Part shown: in pieces, positions 10,928 to 19,574 of the stretch
Numbering within the stretch: the stretch's first letter is position 1
Layout: each line of letters opens with the position of its first letter
Assembly: GCA_003427395.1 (NCBI GenBank)
Contig: BFEA01000287.1
Location: 1,385,586 to 1,407,548, forward strand
Reading direction: 5' to 3'
From: Chara braunii
Taxonomy: Eukaryota; Streptophyta; Charophyceae; Charales; Characeae
DNA: 21,963 nucleotides
Translations under genes and position numbers: made by a program
The notes under the pieces: generated by a model
Database searches by the model: none
Told to the model about the DNA's origin: nothing
The model's input: the letters and a program-made list of their open reading frames with translations, nothing else

Positions 10928-11562
10928 TTAGCATGCATTGATCCTGACGCTCAATGGTCCTGAGTCTGAATTAGTAGTTTGTGTTGTGTCATTCCACATT
11001 GTAAAGATTAGGTTGTGGCCTTTGACGACTGCTATCTTGCTCTTGGCAAAGTAATTATCCTCAAATGTGGTTTGAATTTCTTTGGCTTTAGGTGCATTTG
11101 CTTTCATTTTCCTTTTGACTTTGCGCCATAAAACCTTGTAATCTGTTTCCACCTGTTGTCTAAGGATACTCCATGCTTCCTGCATGGGTTGTTTGTCTAT
11201 TGTTTCCTCACATTTATTTCTCCATATGGACCATAGTGCTCACTTGCACACAATTTCAAAAAGATTGGTTTGTAAGGGGTACCAGTCGTTTCGTGTTGTG
11301 AAACCTAGTGGAATAAGGACAGGGCACATTGTGAAGTTTGTGTTGGTTGTCAAGGACCATATTTGAACTATCTTATACCATATGAGTTTGATTTTGGGGC
11401 ATTGGGAGGAAACATTGGAACAAGTTCTCTATTTGATCCTTCGAACAGTTCGCGCATATCTCATTTAAGGGGTTTCTATCTTTTTTTTTTCCTTCTAAAG
11501 TCCAGCCATTGATTGAGCAGGATTGCTAGTTATAGGATTAACCATTGCAGACTTTTGAACTT
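10928..11562 (-). pseudogene. LINE ORF2 C-terminal piece with zf-RVT finger
   Basis: This is the far side of the split LINE. It opens with KFKSLQWLIL and NQWL, typical of the start of the zf-RVT region. A frame change at an A10 run (11481-11490 on the complementary strand) leads to CANCSKDQIENLFQC (11456-11412), a C-X2-C...C finger in which the usual His of the HLFxxC block is Asn. After further stops the tail reads ALWSIWRNK, then an amphipathic helix-rich stretch ending at the stop at 10928-10930. The LW-IW block is the standard LINE ORF2 C-terminus. The left edge of the insert therefore lies just beyond 11562. Confidence 0.75.
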
Positions 11563-11635
11563 GGGGGGCTGTAAGGGGTGGGGATAGGGGGGAGGGGATA
11601 GGGGGTGGGATAGGGGGATGGGTAGATAGGGAGGG
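11563..11635 (+). repeat. GGGGATA-type G-run array
   Basis: About eight G runs of 3-6 bases are separated by AT-containing spacers such as ATA, TA and GTA. The tract has strong G-quadruplex potential on the plus strand and marks the left edge of the insertion. Confidence 0.8.
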
Positions 11636-11647
11636 TCTTGCACGCAT

Positions 11648-11820
11648 CTGCACATAGTCGCAATTATCCGTACCATACCTACACATAGTCACAATTATCC
11701 GCAACCCTACCTGCACATAGTCGCAATCATCCGCAATTCTATCTGCACATACTACCTACACATAGCCGCAATCATCTGCAATTCCATCCGCACATAGTCG
11801 CCAGCATCAGTAATATACAC
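11648..11820 (+). repeat. 32-bp tandem repeat, about five units
   Basis: Units begin CTGCACATAGTCGCAAT or a close variant, at 11648, 11679, 11711, 11756 and about 11788. A truncated 12-13 bp unit lies at 11743. Units differ by point changes and small deletions. There is no spacer between them. Confidence 0.85.
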
Positions 11821-11901
11821 ATAATAAAAATGTAACAGTAGGGACCTCCGCGTGGCCACTTGGACCTTGTTGTGTCAGTCCCGGTAACATGTGCTATATG
11901 T

Positions 11902-11959
11902 AGGGTATCACGGTCGAAATTGGGTACCGTTGCGTGTTTCCCGTCACCTGTGATACCCT
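11902..11959. repeat. Inverted repeat, 10-bp arms
   Basis: AGGGTATCAC (11902-11911) is the perfect reverse complement of GTGATACCCT (11950-11959), with a 38-nt loop between. It could be a stem of the inserted element RNA. Confidence 0.75.
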
Positions 11960-12104
11960 GCAGAGGAGGGCATATCCCTTGAGGACAGTGGTTGGTGCCC
12001 ACCTCAAGGTATTGTATCGAACCTGACTACGGTAGGATCCACTTCGGGGGGGACAACCACGCACAATTAGGAGGTAGTATGGGATGGCTATTAGGTACTC
12101 TCAT

Positions 12105-12132
12105 CCCACAGGTACCCTCGGATACCTGTGGG
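12105..12132. repeat. Hairpin, 10-bp stem and 8-nt loop
   Basis: CCCACAGGTA (12105-12114) pairs perfectly with TACCTGTGGG (12123-12132) around an 8-nt loop. It is GC rich and would be stable in RNA. It is not followed by a U tract, and in this context it is not a bacterial terminator. Confidence 0.8.
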
Positions 12133-12581
12133 CAGCGCTTCATCCAGATGGGGCCGTTCGTGGAATGCTCGTTGGGGGAACAACATATGGCAGCAGTATC
12201 CCAAAGGGATTAGGATAGGCTGGCGTCATGTCTAGAGGGGGGGGGGTGGAGTTATCGCACCTTGGTAGAAGGGCAGTTCACTGTCTAGAGTCCGCTGGGC
12301 TGTGGCGCAGACTTAGGAATGACCGCTCCATGTGGGACCTGGCCTGCACCCGGGTTGTCCTTGACCGTAGGGTTAGGGTAGCATCTGCATTAACGTTCGG
12401 GCTTAGTCCGGTAAGCGCAGGCGCAGGTCACAACTTGCGATCTGAGCAATAATATAGGTTAGGTGGCGCTGCCTTGAGTCTAAAATCCCCTAGGGATCCT
12501 GCAACCCATCAGGCCTCCCAACGAATGAGTACAGGGGGCTCTCCCTGCGGCCTAGTTGGCACCCTCTACTACACCCTGGAC

Positions 12582-12585
<4 letters not shown>

Positions 12586-12621
<36 letters not shown>
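12586..12621 (+). repeat. Poly(A) tract, 36 nt
   Basis: An uninterrupted run of A follows GGACCTTT and ends where LINE-derived sequence resumes. It is best read as the tail of the inserted retroposon. Confidence 0.95.
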
Positions 12622-12624
<3 letters not shown>

Positions 12625-13591
12625 AAAGTTGCTATTTGATTCCATGTGATTTCTTTTAATAACACAGGGTCTACTTGGAGGTGTTTCGTTCAGTGGTCTG
12701 GTATGAATGCATCCGGTGTTGTTGATCTACCTCTAAGTTTATAGCCTAGGGTAGTGGTATAGTTGATCAGGTTGATTTGGCGATCTATTCTTGTAAACTT
12801 TTGCTTTAGGTTCCAAACCCATTTTGCTGGGTCAAGTTCTAAATCGTATATTGTGGTTTGTGGTTGGATTATAATAAGTTTCTTGTTTTCTATTACTCTG
12901 ACTTTTCTTAGTTTGCTTTCGTTGACTGTGACTTGTGCTAAGGACTTTTTATCGACTTTGCAGTAATATGCTCCTGGTTCTTCAAGGCTATGCATCAAGA
13001 AAGTAAGCCAATTTTTTATGTCATCTTCCTCTCTTATAAAGGCTAGAGCGTGGTCTTGGGAATTCGTGTGTGTCATTACTGCCCAATCTCCTGTTGATCA
13101 CTGTTTGTTCTTGTCGAGGGTTGTCGTCCACTCGGATGGGATGAAGTTTGTCATTTGTTGGAGGTTTTGGGTTAAATTATGACAGCCTTCAAGTTTTTCT
13201 CTGAGTTGTCTGGCTGCTTTCCAGTCCTTTTTTGAATAATCCCACATATGCTTGATTTGCCAAATGCCTCTCTCCAACCACGACCTCCATCTTGTGTCCT
13301 TTGATGTGAGAGTGAAGGGTGTGGCCTCGTTATTGGCTAACCATTGATTACAGAAGAGTGGTTGCCTGAGGATTTCCCCTTCACTGATAAGTTGTCTTAC
13401 CTTTGAGGGGAAGATATCTCTCCACACCTTTAGTAGTATCTTCCAGAAGTTCAGTCTTGGTTCGTTTTGGGACTTGCTGTTTATAGTCCATGATTTGCTT
13501 AGGGATCCAGAAAGTACCTTCCATATTCTTTGGAGTACTGAAAGTTGGAAGATGTTGTATCCCTTATAGAGTCAGGGTTCTCCAAGCCAAT
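12622..13591 (-). pseudogene. LINE ORF2 post-RT region
   Basis: Two minus frames in the same phase, 13427-13098 and 13076-12690, contain segments typical of plant LINE C-termini: IFPSKVRQLISEGEILRQP, PLFCNQWL, the GIWQIKHMWD block, and later LDPAKWVWNL. The region ends abruptly at 12622, where the inserted poly(A) tract begins. Its function in active elements is poorly defined. The order and the shared strand tie it to the RT upstream and the zf-RVT piece beyond the insert. Confidence 0.7.
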
Positions 13592-14710
13592 TTATGACTC
13601 GTTAGTAGTTTTATGATCTACTTGGTTTGAAGAGCTTTTATTTGGCTGGCCAGGACCAGGACGCCTAGTCCTCCTCGGTCTTTCTTTCTTGTTACATATT
13701 GCCATGCCACCTTTGTGATGAAGTTTTGTCCTGAGGCGTCTCCTGTCCAAAGGTAGGTTGTTGCTTACTTTTGGAGGTCCTTTAGGGCTCTTTGATTTGG
13801 GGCTCAAAAGGGTGCAACGTACCATATCATTGAGTATATCAAGACATTCAAAACTAACACTGCCATGTATGGAGGTGTGTATCCTCGTCCAAACGTTGAG
13901 TTTGTTGGTCATTTTGGCTAGTAGGTTGCGAGCCATTTCTGTTTCAGCCCATTGCATTGACATTTGTATTCCTAAAAATCTGAGAGGGTCTTTTGGGTTT
14001 GCCCATGTCAAGCCTTCTGGTATTGGATCCAAACCTTTTGTTAGCCCCCAGCCTACTGTTTTGTTCCAGTTGATGCGCATTTCATAGGCTAGTTGGAATG
14101 CACACATTGCTATAGTGGAGGCTTTGAATGAAGAAGGGGATGCTCTTATAAGGACAATTAAGTTATCTGCGAATAAGATTGTGGGGGGGATATGGAACCC
14201 GTGTGGGTTTCGATTTGTTTGGTCGATGAGTCTGTGGATGGATGGGTCCTTCCTTAAGAAGGATGCGATGACTTCCATGATGAAGAGGAAGATTGGGGTT
14301 GCTAGAAGATCTCCTTGTCTAACTGACCAGAATGTTTTATATTTGTTGGAGATGTGGCCATTGACATGAATTGCTCCCAATGCGTCGTTATATAAGACTC
14401 TTACCCATTTCCTGAAGTTCGGACCTATTCCCATTGTTTCCATGCATTGTTGTAGGAAATCCCAGTTGACTTGGTTATATGTATTTTCAAAGCCAAAGAA
14501 AATGATTGTTGCGTTTAATTATTTATCCTGGATGTACCTGATCGACCCTGCGAGGGTCATGGCATTATCCATGATATACCGTGCTAGTATAAATCCTGTT
14601 TGGTCTATGTGAAAGCAATTTTCGGTGATCTTTCGTATTTTGTTGGCTAGAAGTTTCGTCAAGATATTGTATGCTATTGTTAGTAGCGTGATTGGTCTGT
14701 AGTTCTTCAT
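13592..14710 (-). other. Reverse transcriptase core of LINE ORF2, catalytically dead
   Basis: In one frame, interrupted by TAA at 14519-14521, are the RT landmarks: YRPITLL and QTGFILAR (14710-14580), motif A near 14462-14479, VRQGDLLATPIF about 14320, motif C LFADNLIVL about 14147-14176, then LRFLGIQM about 13985. The catalytic Asp of motif A (in FD/YD-X2-NW) reads Asn (codon 14474-14476). The second Asp of the FADD/YADD box is also Asn (14162-14164). Both fit single G-to-A changes on the coding strand. The C-terminal 70 codons of the open frame are out of frame: the true continuation, with YLWTGD and GGLGV, lies in another frame from about 13765. Confidence 0.88.
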
Positions 14711-15186
14711 GTCTGTTGGGTCACCCTTTTTGTAGAGGAGTGTGACTATACCGGTATTGAAAGTTGGTCCTAAGCTTTCATTGGTCCATGCGGTTTTTAT
14801 AAAGTTGCAGTATTCATCTCTTAAAAGTGGCCAACAAGTTTGTCAAAATTCATTTCACAGTCCATCTAGTCCCGGTGTTTTCCCTGGATTCATGGAATCC
14901 AAGGTTCTTTTCAGTTCTTCATTTGTGATTGGTTGATTTAGTTCCTCAGCCATGGTGTGTGGTATAGTTCTATCTAGGTATTTACTGAATTTTTCTCTAA
15001 CCTGTAGGATTCATCTAGGGATGGGAGAATCTGTCTTAGAGGCGTACAACTCTTTGTAGAAGGATTCAACTATGCATAACATATTTGTTGGGTTGGACGT
15101 TAAACCTTCTTCCCCTCTGAATTGACTGATGGTGGAGTTCCTTCCTCTTGCTCTGGTTTTCTGAAAAAAATATTTTATCATTTTCT

Positions 15187-15200
15187 CTCTCATCTCTCAT
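15187..15200. repeat. 7-bp tandem duplication in LINE ORF2
   Basis: CTCTCAT is repeated twice in direct tandem. The coding phase changes by exactly seven bases across it, from the KWEM-type segment to the frame that contains KYFFQKTRARGR. Confidence 0.85.
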
Positions 15201-15426
15201 CTCCCATTTCCTTATCTTGTCTCTGAGTCTCATAACATTTGCTTTCCAGGCGTACCAATGCGCTAGTTCTGATTTAGCTATAGTTAGCAGCTCTTCGTAG
15301 TCTGTGGAACTGAGGTTATTACATAAGTTGAATTCGGTGATGCCGCCTACTGCCTCTAATTCCTTTATTCTCTGATTTCTTTTTGCTGCTGGTTTCCCTG
15401 AGGCTATGGAAGCTGCGCTGGAAAGG

Positions 15427-15466
15427 TTGGCTATTAAGAACGGGAGTTGGCTATTAAGAACGGGAA
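15427..15466. repeat. 20-bp tandem duplication in LINE ORF2
   Basis: TTGGCTATTAAGAACGGGAG is followed directly by the same 20 bases with one terminal change. Since 20 is not a multiple of three, it shifts the reading frame. The codon phases on the two sides differ by exactly the amount the duplication predicts. Confidence 0.95.
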
Positions 15467-15599
15467 GTTTATCTCTTCTCTGTCAGAGTCGATGCAGATT
15501 CAAACTATTGCTTCTTCATTTCACAAGTATGAAGTAAAGAGTTATTAATCTTGAAGAAGCCTGACCCTTTTTTAAGTTCGGGGTCGAAGATAAGATCTA

Positions 15600-16434
15600 A
15601 GAAGATTAGGTTGTGATCTAATCCGTTGTGGTAGGGTAATTTTCCTATAATGTATAGAGCCTCTGAGGGATTATGATATTAGAAAGTAATCTATGGCAGA
15701 GTTGGTAATGTACTAGGTTCTATTTCATTTCCTGTATGTGAATCTATTTATCTCTGGGTGAAGTGTTCTTTGGGGTTCACGTAGATTACTTTCTATTCCC
15801 GTACCTCTGTTTGTAGTTGACTTTCCCTTTCCTCTTGAGAACATGAAAATATGTCCGTAGTTGAGACCAGGGTTGAGTTCCAGTCCCCTACTAAGACTAC
15901 ATGTTCTTGATCGTTGCACATTGTTGTTATGCTTTGTATGAAGGTTTGTCTTTGGGCAAAGTCGTTTGGGCCGTAGGCATTTATAAGTTGGAAGGATTTT
16001 TCTTTGAACGTGAAGAGTGATTCTATCCATCTGCCTTGTACATGATCCTAACTATTGCGTTCTATTCGTATTTGCTTGACTGCTCTTGAGTTGTTGTGCC
16101 ATAGGATAGCTGTTCCTGCAAATCCAACGCTTGGGGACAGCGCCCAGGAAGCTGCTCGAAAGTATTTTAATCTTAGTAGGATTTTATTGATTATAGTTCT
16201 ATGCTCTGAGGAATCGGTGAGGTGGGTTTCCTGTAGGCATACTATGTTTGGTGAATCTTTTGAAAACCATTTTAGATAGTTGGTCAAGTTATCTCATTTG
16301 TCTGTGCTGGTCAAGATTGTGGCTAGCCCATTGACATTCCATGACATGACTGAGAGTTCAGGCTCCTTAGGTTTTAGCGTATAGTTCTTGGGCATGTTCC
16401 CCACCTGTGAGAGCGTGGGATGTTGTTCTGCCAT
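15600..16434 (-). other. AP endonuclease (APE-type) domain of LINE ORF2
   Basis: One frame holds the exonuclease-endonuclease-phosphatase landmarks in order: NVNGL at 16324-16338, LQETHL with its metal-binding Glu at 16228-16230, NAYGPN near 15990, GDWN at 15877-15888, and GLDH at 15613-15624 with the terminal catalytic His. All catalytic residues I can identify are retained. Stop codons break the frame near 16295 and at 16048-16050, and others lie downstream near 15740-15670. In LINEs this domain makes the first-strand nick at the target site. Retention of this motif set suggests the copy is old but not ancient. Confidence 0.85.
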
Positions 16435-16592
16435 GGAAAGTCAGTGGAGGCCTTGTGTTGTGCTTATGTCGTGAGGAGTTTTAGTTGTCAGGGGACTCAA
16501 AAAGGTGAGAGTGGCAAATCTTGACCTCTCGTGCCTTCTCTGCCAAAACCTTCTCCAAATGATCTTCCTTGCCATCAAAGAGTGTGCGACTC

Positions 16593-18172
16593 TCAACAAT
16601 CGAAGCTGAAACCGCTGCTCTTTCTGGGGGGGATGTCACCTCCCATGAGTCCGTAAGGGATAGCCTGCATGATCTTCCATGGTCTCCAGACCAAGTGATC
16701 GTTGAGTTGAGCCTCCATTGAGTATCTTACCATGCATGGTCTTAGGTCACTAAACACTAGTTCCTCTGAATCATCAATCCACTCTTCTCTCCAGTCAGCT
16801 CTCTCTCCCAGGATGTGTGTTGCGATTGGGGAGTCTTCGGAGATGTTGGCTGCCAAAACTTTTTCATTGGGCCCTTCAAGGGCTATCATGAACCAAAATT
16901 TGGTTGCTGCAATTTCCCAATCCCCATGCTGCTGGTTCTAGCGGTATGGCATGATCACCATTTTTTAACTCCCCCTCTTGGCCTCCAATTTGGCTGTTGT
17001 GAAAATCTTTGCGTCCTGTCCTAGTGCCATGCTTTGCTGGTTGACCGTTTCCCCAACAGTTTCTCTGTTGCGGTCCTTGAGGACTGTGATCTGCTCCAGT
17101 ACAATTTCCTTTTGTCTGTCCAGGTCTTCTCTTGTGCTCAACTGGTTCTCTGCCACATTCTCCCCTGTATTTTGTTTGTCACTGGACGACTCTTTATCTT
17201 TCCCTTTCTTACTCTTTGTCCTTTTGCTAGGATGAATGTGTGTTGCTTCATTGTACAGTTTTGGCCAGTGGAGTAGTCTGTGTGATCCTGCCGTGTGTTT
17301 CCTTGGGCTGTTTAGTGTACGGCGGTAACGCTCTGCAAAGAAGTCTAAAAACTGTTGTTCCTTTTCCAGAACCTCAAATTGGTTCTGGATCGACATTTGG
17401 CTGTCGATTTATGATTGCAGAAAGTTGAAGCTTTTCAGGTTGAGGATGTGTCTTTTGTAGGCCACACAGACCCCAAATTCCACCTCCCTTTCCCTTTCCA
17501 ATTCTTTCACATAGTCATACAACCATTCCCGTGAGTTTGTTCCTTCTCCCTCACCCTCTTGAGGGGTTGTGTCTTCTTCCTCTGTCTTGCTCTGTCCCAT
17601 GAGTGTCCATCGAAGTTTTGGATTTGGGGTCATCGTTTTCTGCAACTGCTCCCTTCTTCCCATCAGCGTCCATTGAAGGTGGTCTTGGAGTTGGACTGCC
17701 TTCCTTCCCATCCACCTTCCTTTTAGCTATTGTGTCGTGTTCCTCTTGAAGGTGGTCTTGGAGTTGGAGCTGTCGTGTCCATTTGATCTGCTGTCGAGGC
17801 TGTATCCCCTAAACTGTTCACCCTGCTGATTTTGCTGGCTGCCTGACTATAGATTGACTGAGTTTGGGAAGAGTTGTCTGCCTTCCGTTTAAGCAGCTTG
17901 TTCGCTGATTGGGATGTGCTGTCATCAGCGCTTGTCTGCAATACTGTTTTTTGAGAATTCTCCGCATTCAACACTCTATCTCTTGCGCGGAGGTTCTCAA
18001 AAAATGCTTTTTAAGTGGACTCACCTGTTTTGACCAGCTCCTGCCGGTTTTCCATTCTCTTCTTGTCTTTTGCGACCACTTGAGGGTCAAGGAGGTTCTT
18101 TTTTTTTTTTCAGGAAGCCTCCATCTTTGTCGTCAATTCTTTTGGCCCCCTTCCTTTGCCATTGGCTTCCAT
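16593..18172 (-). pseudogene. LINE ORF1 remnant
   Basis: The chosen start ATG at 18172 is the first Met after an in-frame stop near 18233. From it a lysine- and asparagine-rich N-terminus (MEANGKGRGPKELTTK) reads to 17723 with stops near 18112 and 18019. After a frame change near 17710-17770 the protein continues to 16593, broken by stops near 17409, 16962 and 16945. The middle (about 17540-17310) is rich in Glu/Arg/Leu heptad-like segments, including EREREVEF and VLEKEQQFLDFF, suggesting a coiled coil as in LINE ORF1 trimers. Next comes a highly charged Ser/Lys-rich linker. The last 98 codons (16593-16889) hold a tryptophan-bearing segment that may be the DUF4283-like RNA-binding region, though I cannot confirm that. 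ORF1 proteins bind the element RNA. Confidence 0.65.
17673..17768. repeat. Exact 23-bp repeat, 73-bp period, in LINE ORF1
   Basis: The 23-bp sequence beginning TTGAAGGTGGTCTTGGAG occurs at 17673-17695 and again at 17746-17768. The copies lie exactly where ORF1 changes frame, so local duplication probably took part in the break. On the minus strand each copy can encode a PTPRPPS-like segment. Confidence 0.85.
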
Positions 18173-18893
18173 GCGGCGGGTAGATGTCTGGCCAAGGAGG
18201 ATAAGGGCCTTAATGTTCTCCCTTCAGTATGACCATCCCGACTACACCTCCCTTACAAACAATGCGCCTTTGTTGGAAGGAGGCCTCACATCCTGTTCTT
18301 CATCCCGTCACCAGGAATGCATCCCACGATCTCTCAGCCTTGCTCTGTGGGCGAACAAAGTGAAGATGCATTTCACCATCCGCTCTCTCTATCTGTGGTC
18401 TTTAGAAAAGGAAAACACAAAGTAAACAAATAGGTCCCCATGGGCCAAGCTCCATCATCCGCCCGGTTCCTATTCCATGTAAATGTCTGAGTCAGAAAGG
18501 GGTTATTGATTGACAAAGGTACAGGCTTAACTGGCAGTCAATCCTTCCTTAGGAAGTCATCAATGCTGGCAGGGTTCCCAGGGCCGTAACGTGGGGAAGA
18601 GACAAGGGTGTGTGTCTCTCTGCTGTCTTATCTCGGAGTATATTGTTTTTTATATATATATATTTTTAACTTTTTTAAACTTTTTTTGTTGTAATATATA
18701 TGTTGAATCCTTCAATCCTTAGTTCAAGTCTTTTTCAAGCACTGGGGTCATTGACTACGTGCATCGCTGTTGTTGATGTTAGCATGCATGTTTGCTCGTA
18801 TTGTTAATGCATAACTACGTCGAATCATGATGTTCTGTGAATAACTTAACTTCTCTCCCCTCCCAGAATAGATGGGGATCATGGGGCATGTTG

Positions 18894-18897
<4 letters not shown>
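18173..18897. other. LINE 5' flank, no independent gene seen
   Basis: The minus strand reads open from 18172 back to a stop near 18233, and then no further Met-led frame is found. The left part is probably LINE 5' untranslated sequence. The plus-strand frames at 17909-18425 are antisense shadows of LINE ORF1. A short (TA)n run lies at about 18651-18662. The LINE 5' boundary could not be placed. Confidence 0.45.

Positions 18898-18926
<29 letters not shown>
18898..18926 (+). repeat. Poly(A) tract, 29 nt
   Basis: An uninterrupted A run follows TTGTTGT, and is followed by CTTAAAAAAAGAGAGAG. It could be the tail of a plus-strand retroposon whose body is unrecognised, or a simple repeat. It lies between the LINE and the Nudix exon. 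Confidence 0.9.
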
Positions 18927-18928
<2 letters not shown>

Positions 18929-19277
18929 TAAAAAAAGAGAGAGTACCTTTTTCTACATCATGGAAATCAAGGTGTGCGGCGTGATGGGCGCGGAGGCACG
19001 CTGCTGTCCTTATCTGTTTTGTGCAAGACACTCCAGCCACATTCTGCACATTTTTCACTTGTCAGCCCACCTGAACCTGCATCTCCCTCATCTATCCTGC
19101 CCCTTGAAAGTAATCGGTGGCCATGATGCCCAATGACAAGGCTGCAGATGTCCTGATGAGTGAGATTTGAAGAAAACTGCGCGTGTACCGGTAGACTGGT
19201 TCTGTATGACGATGGTGAAAACAGAATGCATCCAAGATGGAAAACTCATATACGGTTGACTGGCTGTTTGACACACA
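18927..19277 (-). other. Probable 3' untranslated region of the Nudix gene
   Basis: This is the minus-strand sequence after the Nudix stop codon at 19278-19280. It holds no supported coding sequence; the two overlapping minus frames at 19088-19276 have no family features. No clear AATAAA signal was found, so the transcript end is unknown. Confidence 0.4.
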
Positions 19278-19567
19278 CTAGAAAAGCGAGAAGGGGCTGT
19301 CTAGAAGTGTTTGCAGGGGTGCAAATCGGGGAAATGGAATGCGTGGCCACACCACCCACTGCCACTCTTCACATTTATCAGGCTCTAAATTCTCAGGCTC
19401 ATCTGCCACATTGCGCAGCTCAGCACGCATGAACAGCGTGATGTAGTGGCACGGCTTCGGTTCATCCAGCATGACACAATTGCTCACCCAAGCATATCTG
19501 ACATTAGCGATATCCAAGCCCGTCTCTTCCTTGACCTCTCTGATAGCGCACTCCTCCCAGCTCTCCC
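19278..19567 (-). CDS. Nudix hydrolase, NUDT1/NUDT15-like, terminal exon (partial)
   Basis: The exon encodes about 96 residues and ends at TAG. It starts after an intron acceptor (GACGCAG, AG at 19568-19569); the first two bases, GG, complete a glycine codon. The Nudix box core is ESWEECAIREVKEETGL, with the catalytic REVKEE at 19541-19524. The Gly and Pro-Gly part of the box must come from the preceding exon. Further on, CHYITLFMRAEL forms a beta strand, and EPENLEPDKCEEWQWVVW is a strong hallmark of the NUDT1/NUDT15 subfamily. PRFAPLQTLL closes the fold. Plant and animal members are about 150 residues, so roughly 55 N-terminal residues are missing; I found no matching exon on the minus strand in the window. 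Family members hydrolyse nucleoside diphosphate derivatives such as oxidised dGTP, NADH, dihydroneopterin triphosphate, or prenyl diphosphates in some plants; which applies here is unknown. The frame is unbroken, unlike the retroelements around it. Confidence 0.85.
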
Positions 19568-19574
19568 CTGCGTC

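Larger units (their letters stand above)
11571..12621 (+). mobile_element. Poly(A)-tailed insertion splitting the LINE
   Basis: LINE ORF2 sequence is interrupted between about 11563 and 12622. The intervening roughly 1.05 kb is unrelated, GC richer and ends in 36 A residues on the plus strand, opposite to the LINE. It has a G-run array at its left end, a 32-bp tandem repeat, two strong inverted repeats and no convincing protein. The poly(A) end suggests retroposition by a LINE-type machinery. The body could be a SINE, a processed transcript or the 3' end of another LINE. No target site duplication is evident between the flanks, so the left end is approximate. Confidence 0.6.
10928..16434 (-). 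pseudogene. LINE ORF2 remnant (endonuclease-reverse transcriptase)
   Basis: The start ATG at 16434 opens a frame that reaches the endonuclease motif SWNVNGL 30 codons later. The endonuclease stays in one frame to about 15520, with several stops. The linker and reverse transcriptase then occupy other frames, two of the changes coinciding with short tandem duplications (20 bp at 15427-15466, 7 bp at 15187-15200). The RT core is at 14710 to about 13800, the GGLGV segment near 13674, and C-terminal pieces at 13427-13098 and 13076-12690. After the insert come a zf-RVT finger (11456-11412) and the tail ending at 10928. ORF2 of LINEs nicks target DNA and reverse transcribes the element RNA onto it. 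This copy cannot work. Confidence 0.85.
10928..18172 (-). mobile_element. L1-like LINE (non-LTR retrotransposon), decayed
   Basis: Bounds are those of recognisable coding sequence; the untranslated ends were not found. Reading on the minus strand, ORF1 (18172 to 16593) is followed by ORF2 (16434 to 10928). ORF2 has an AP endonuclease, a reverse transcriptase, a GGLGV-type post-RT segment, and a zf-RVT zinc finger with a tryptophan-rich tail. This is the usual order in plant L1-like elements. The copy is dead, with many stops and frameshifts, two lost catalytic aspartates and a separate insertion at about 11571-12621. Without the insert the coding span is about 6.2 kb. Confidence 0.88.

Noticed and set aside
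11648-11820. CRISPR-like array of 32-bp repeats
   Set aside because: Units are contiguous without unique spacers, the context is eukaryotic retroelement DNA, and there are no cas genes.
12105-12132. Rho-independent terminator
   Set aside because: The hairpin has no following U run, and the window is eukaryotic.
12366-12382. Telomere-like TAGGGTTAGGGTAG
   Set aside because: Only about two units are present, inside a retroposon; not an array.
13592-13800. C-terminal, arginine-rich end of the long RT frame
   Set aside because: The GGLGV block typical of LINEs is found in another frame over the same bases, so this tail is out of frame.
15725-16030. A 101-codon minus-strand open frame
   Set aside because: It lies out of phase with the endonuclease. 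The neighbouring frame of the same sequence holds YGPN and GDWN, so this one is a shadow.
17909-18425. Plus-strand open frames of about 90-107 codons
   Set aside because: They are antisense to LINE ORF1 and its leader; their hydrophobic content comes from Lys/Glu-rich coding on the other strand.
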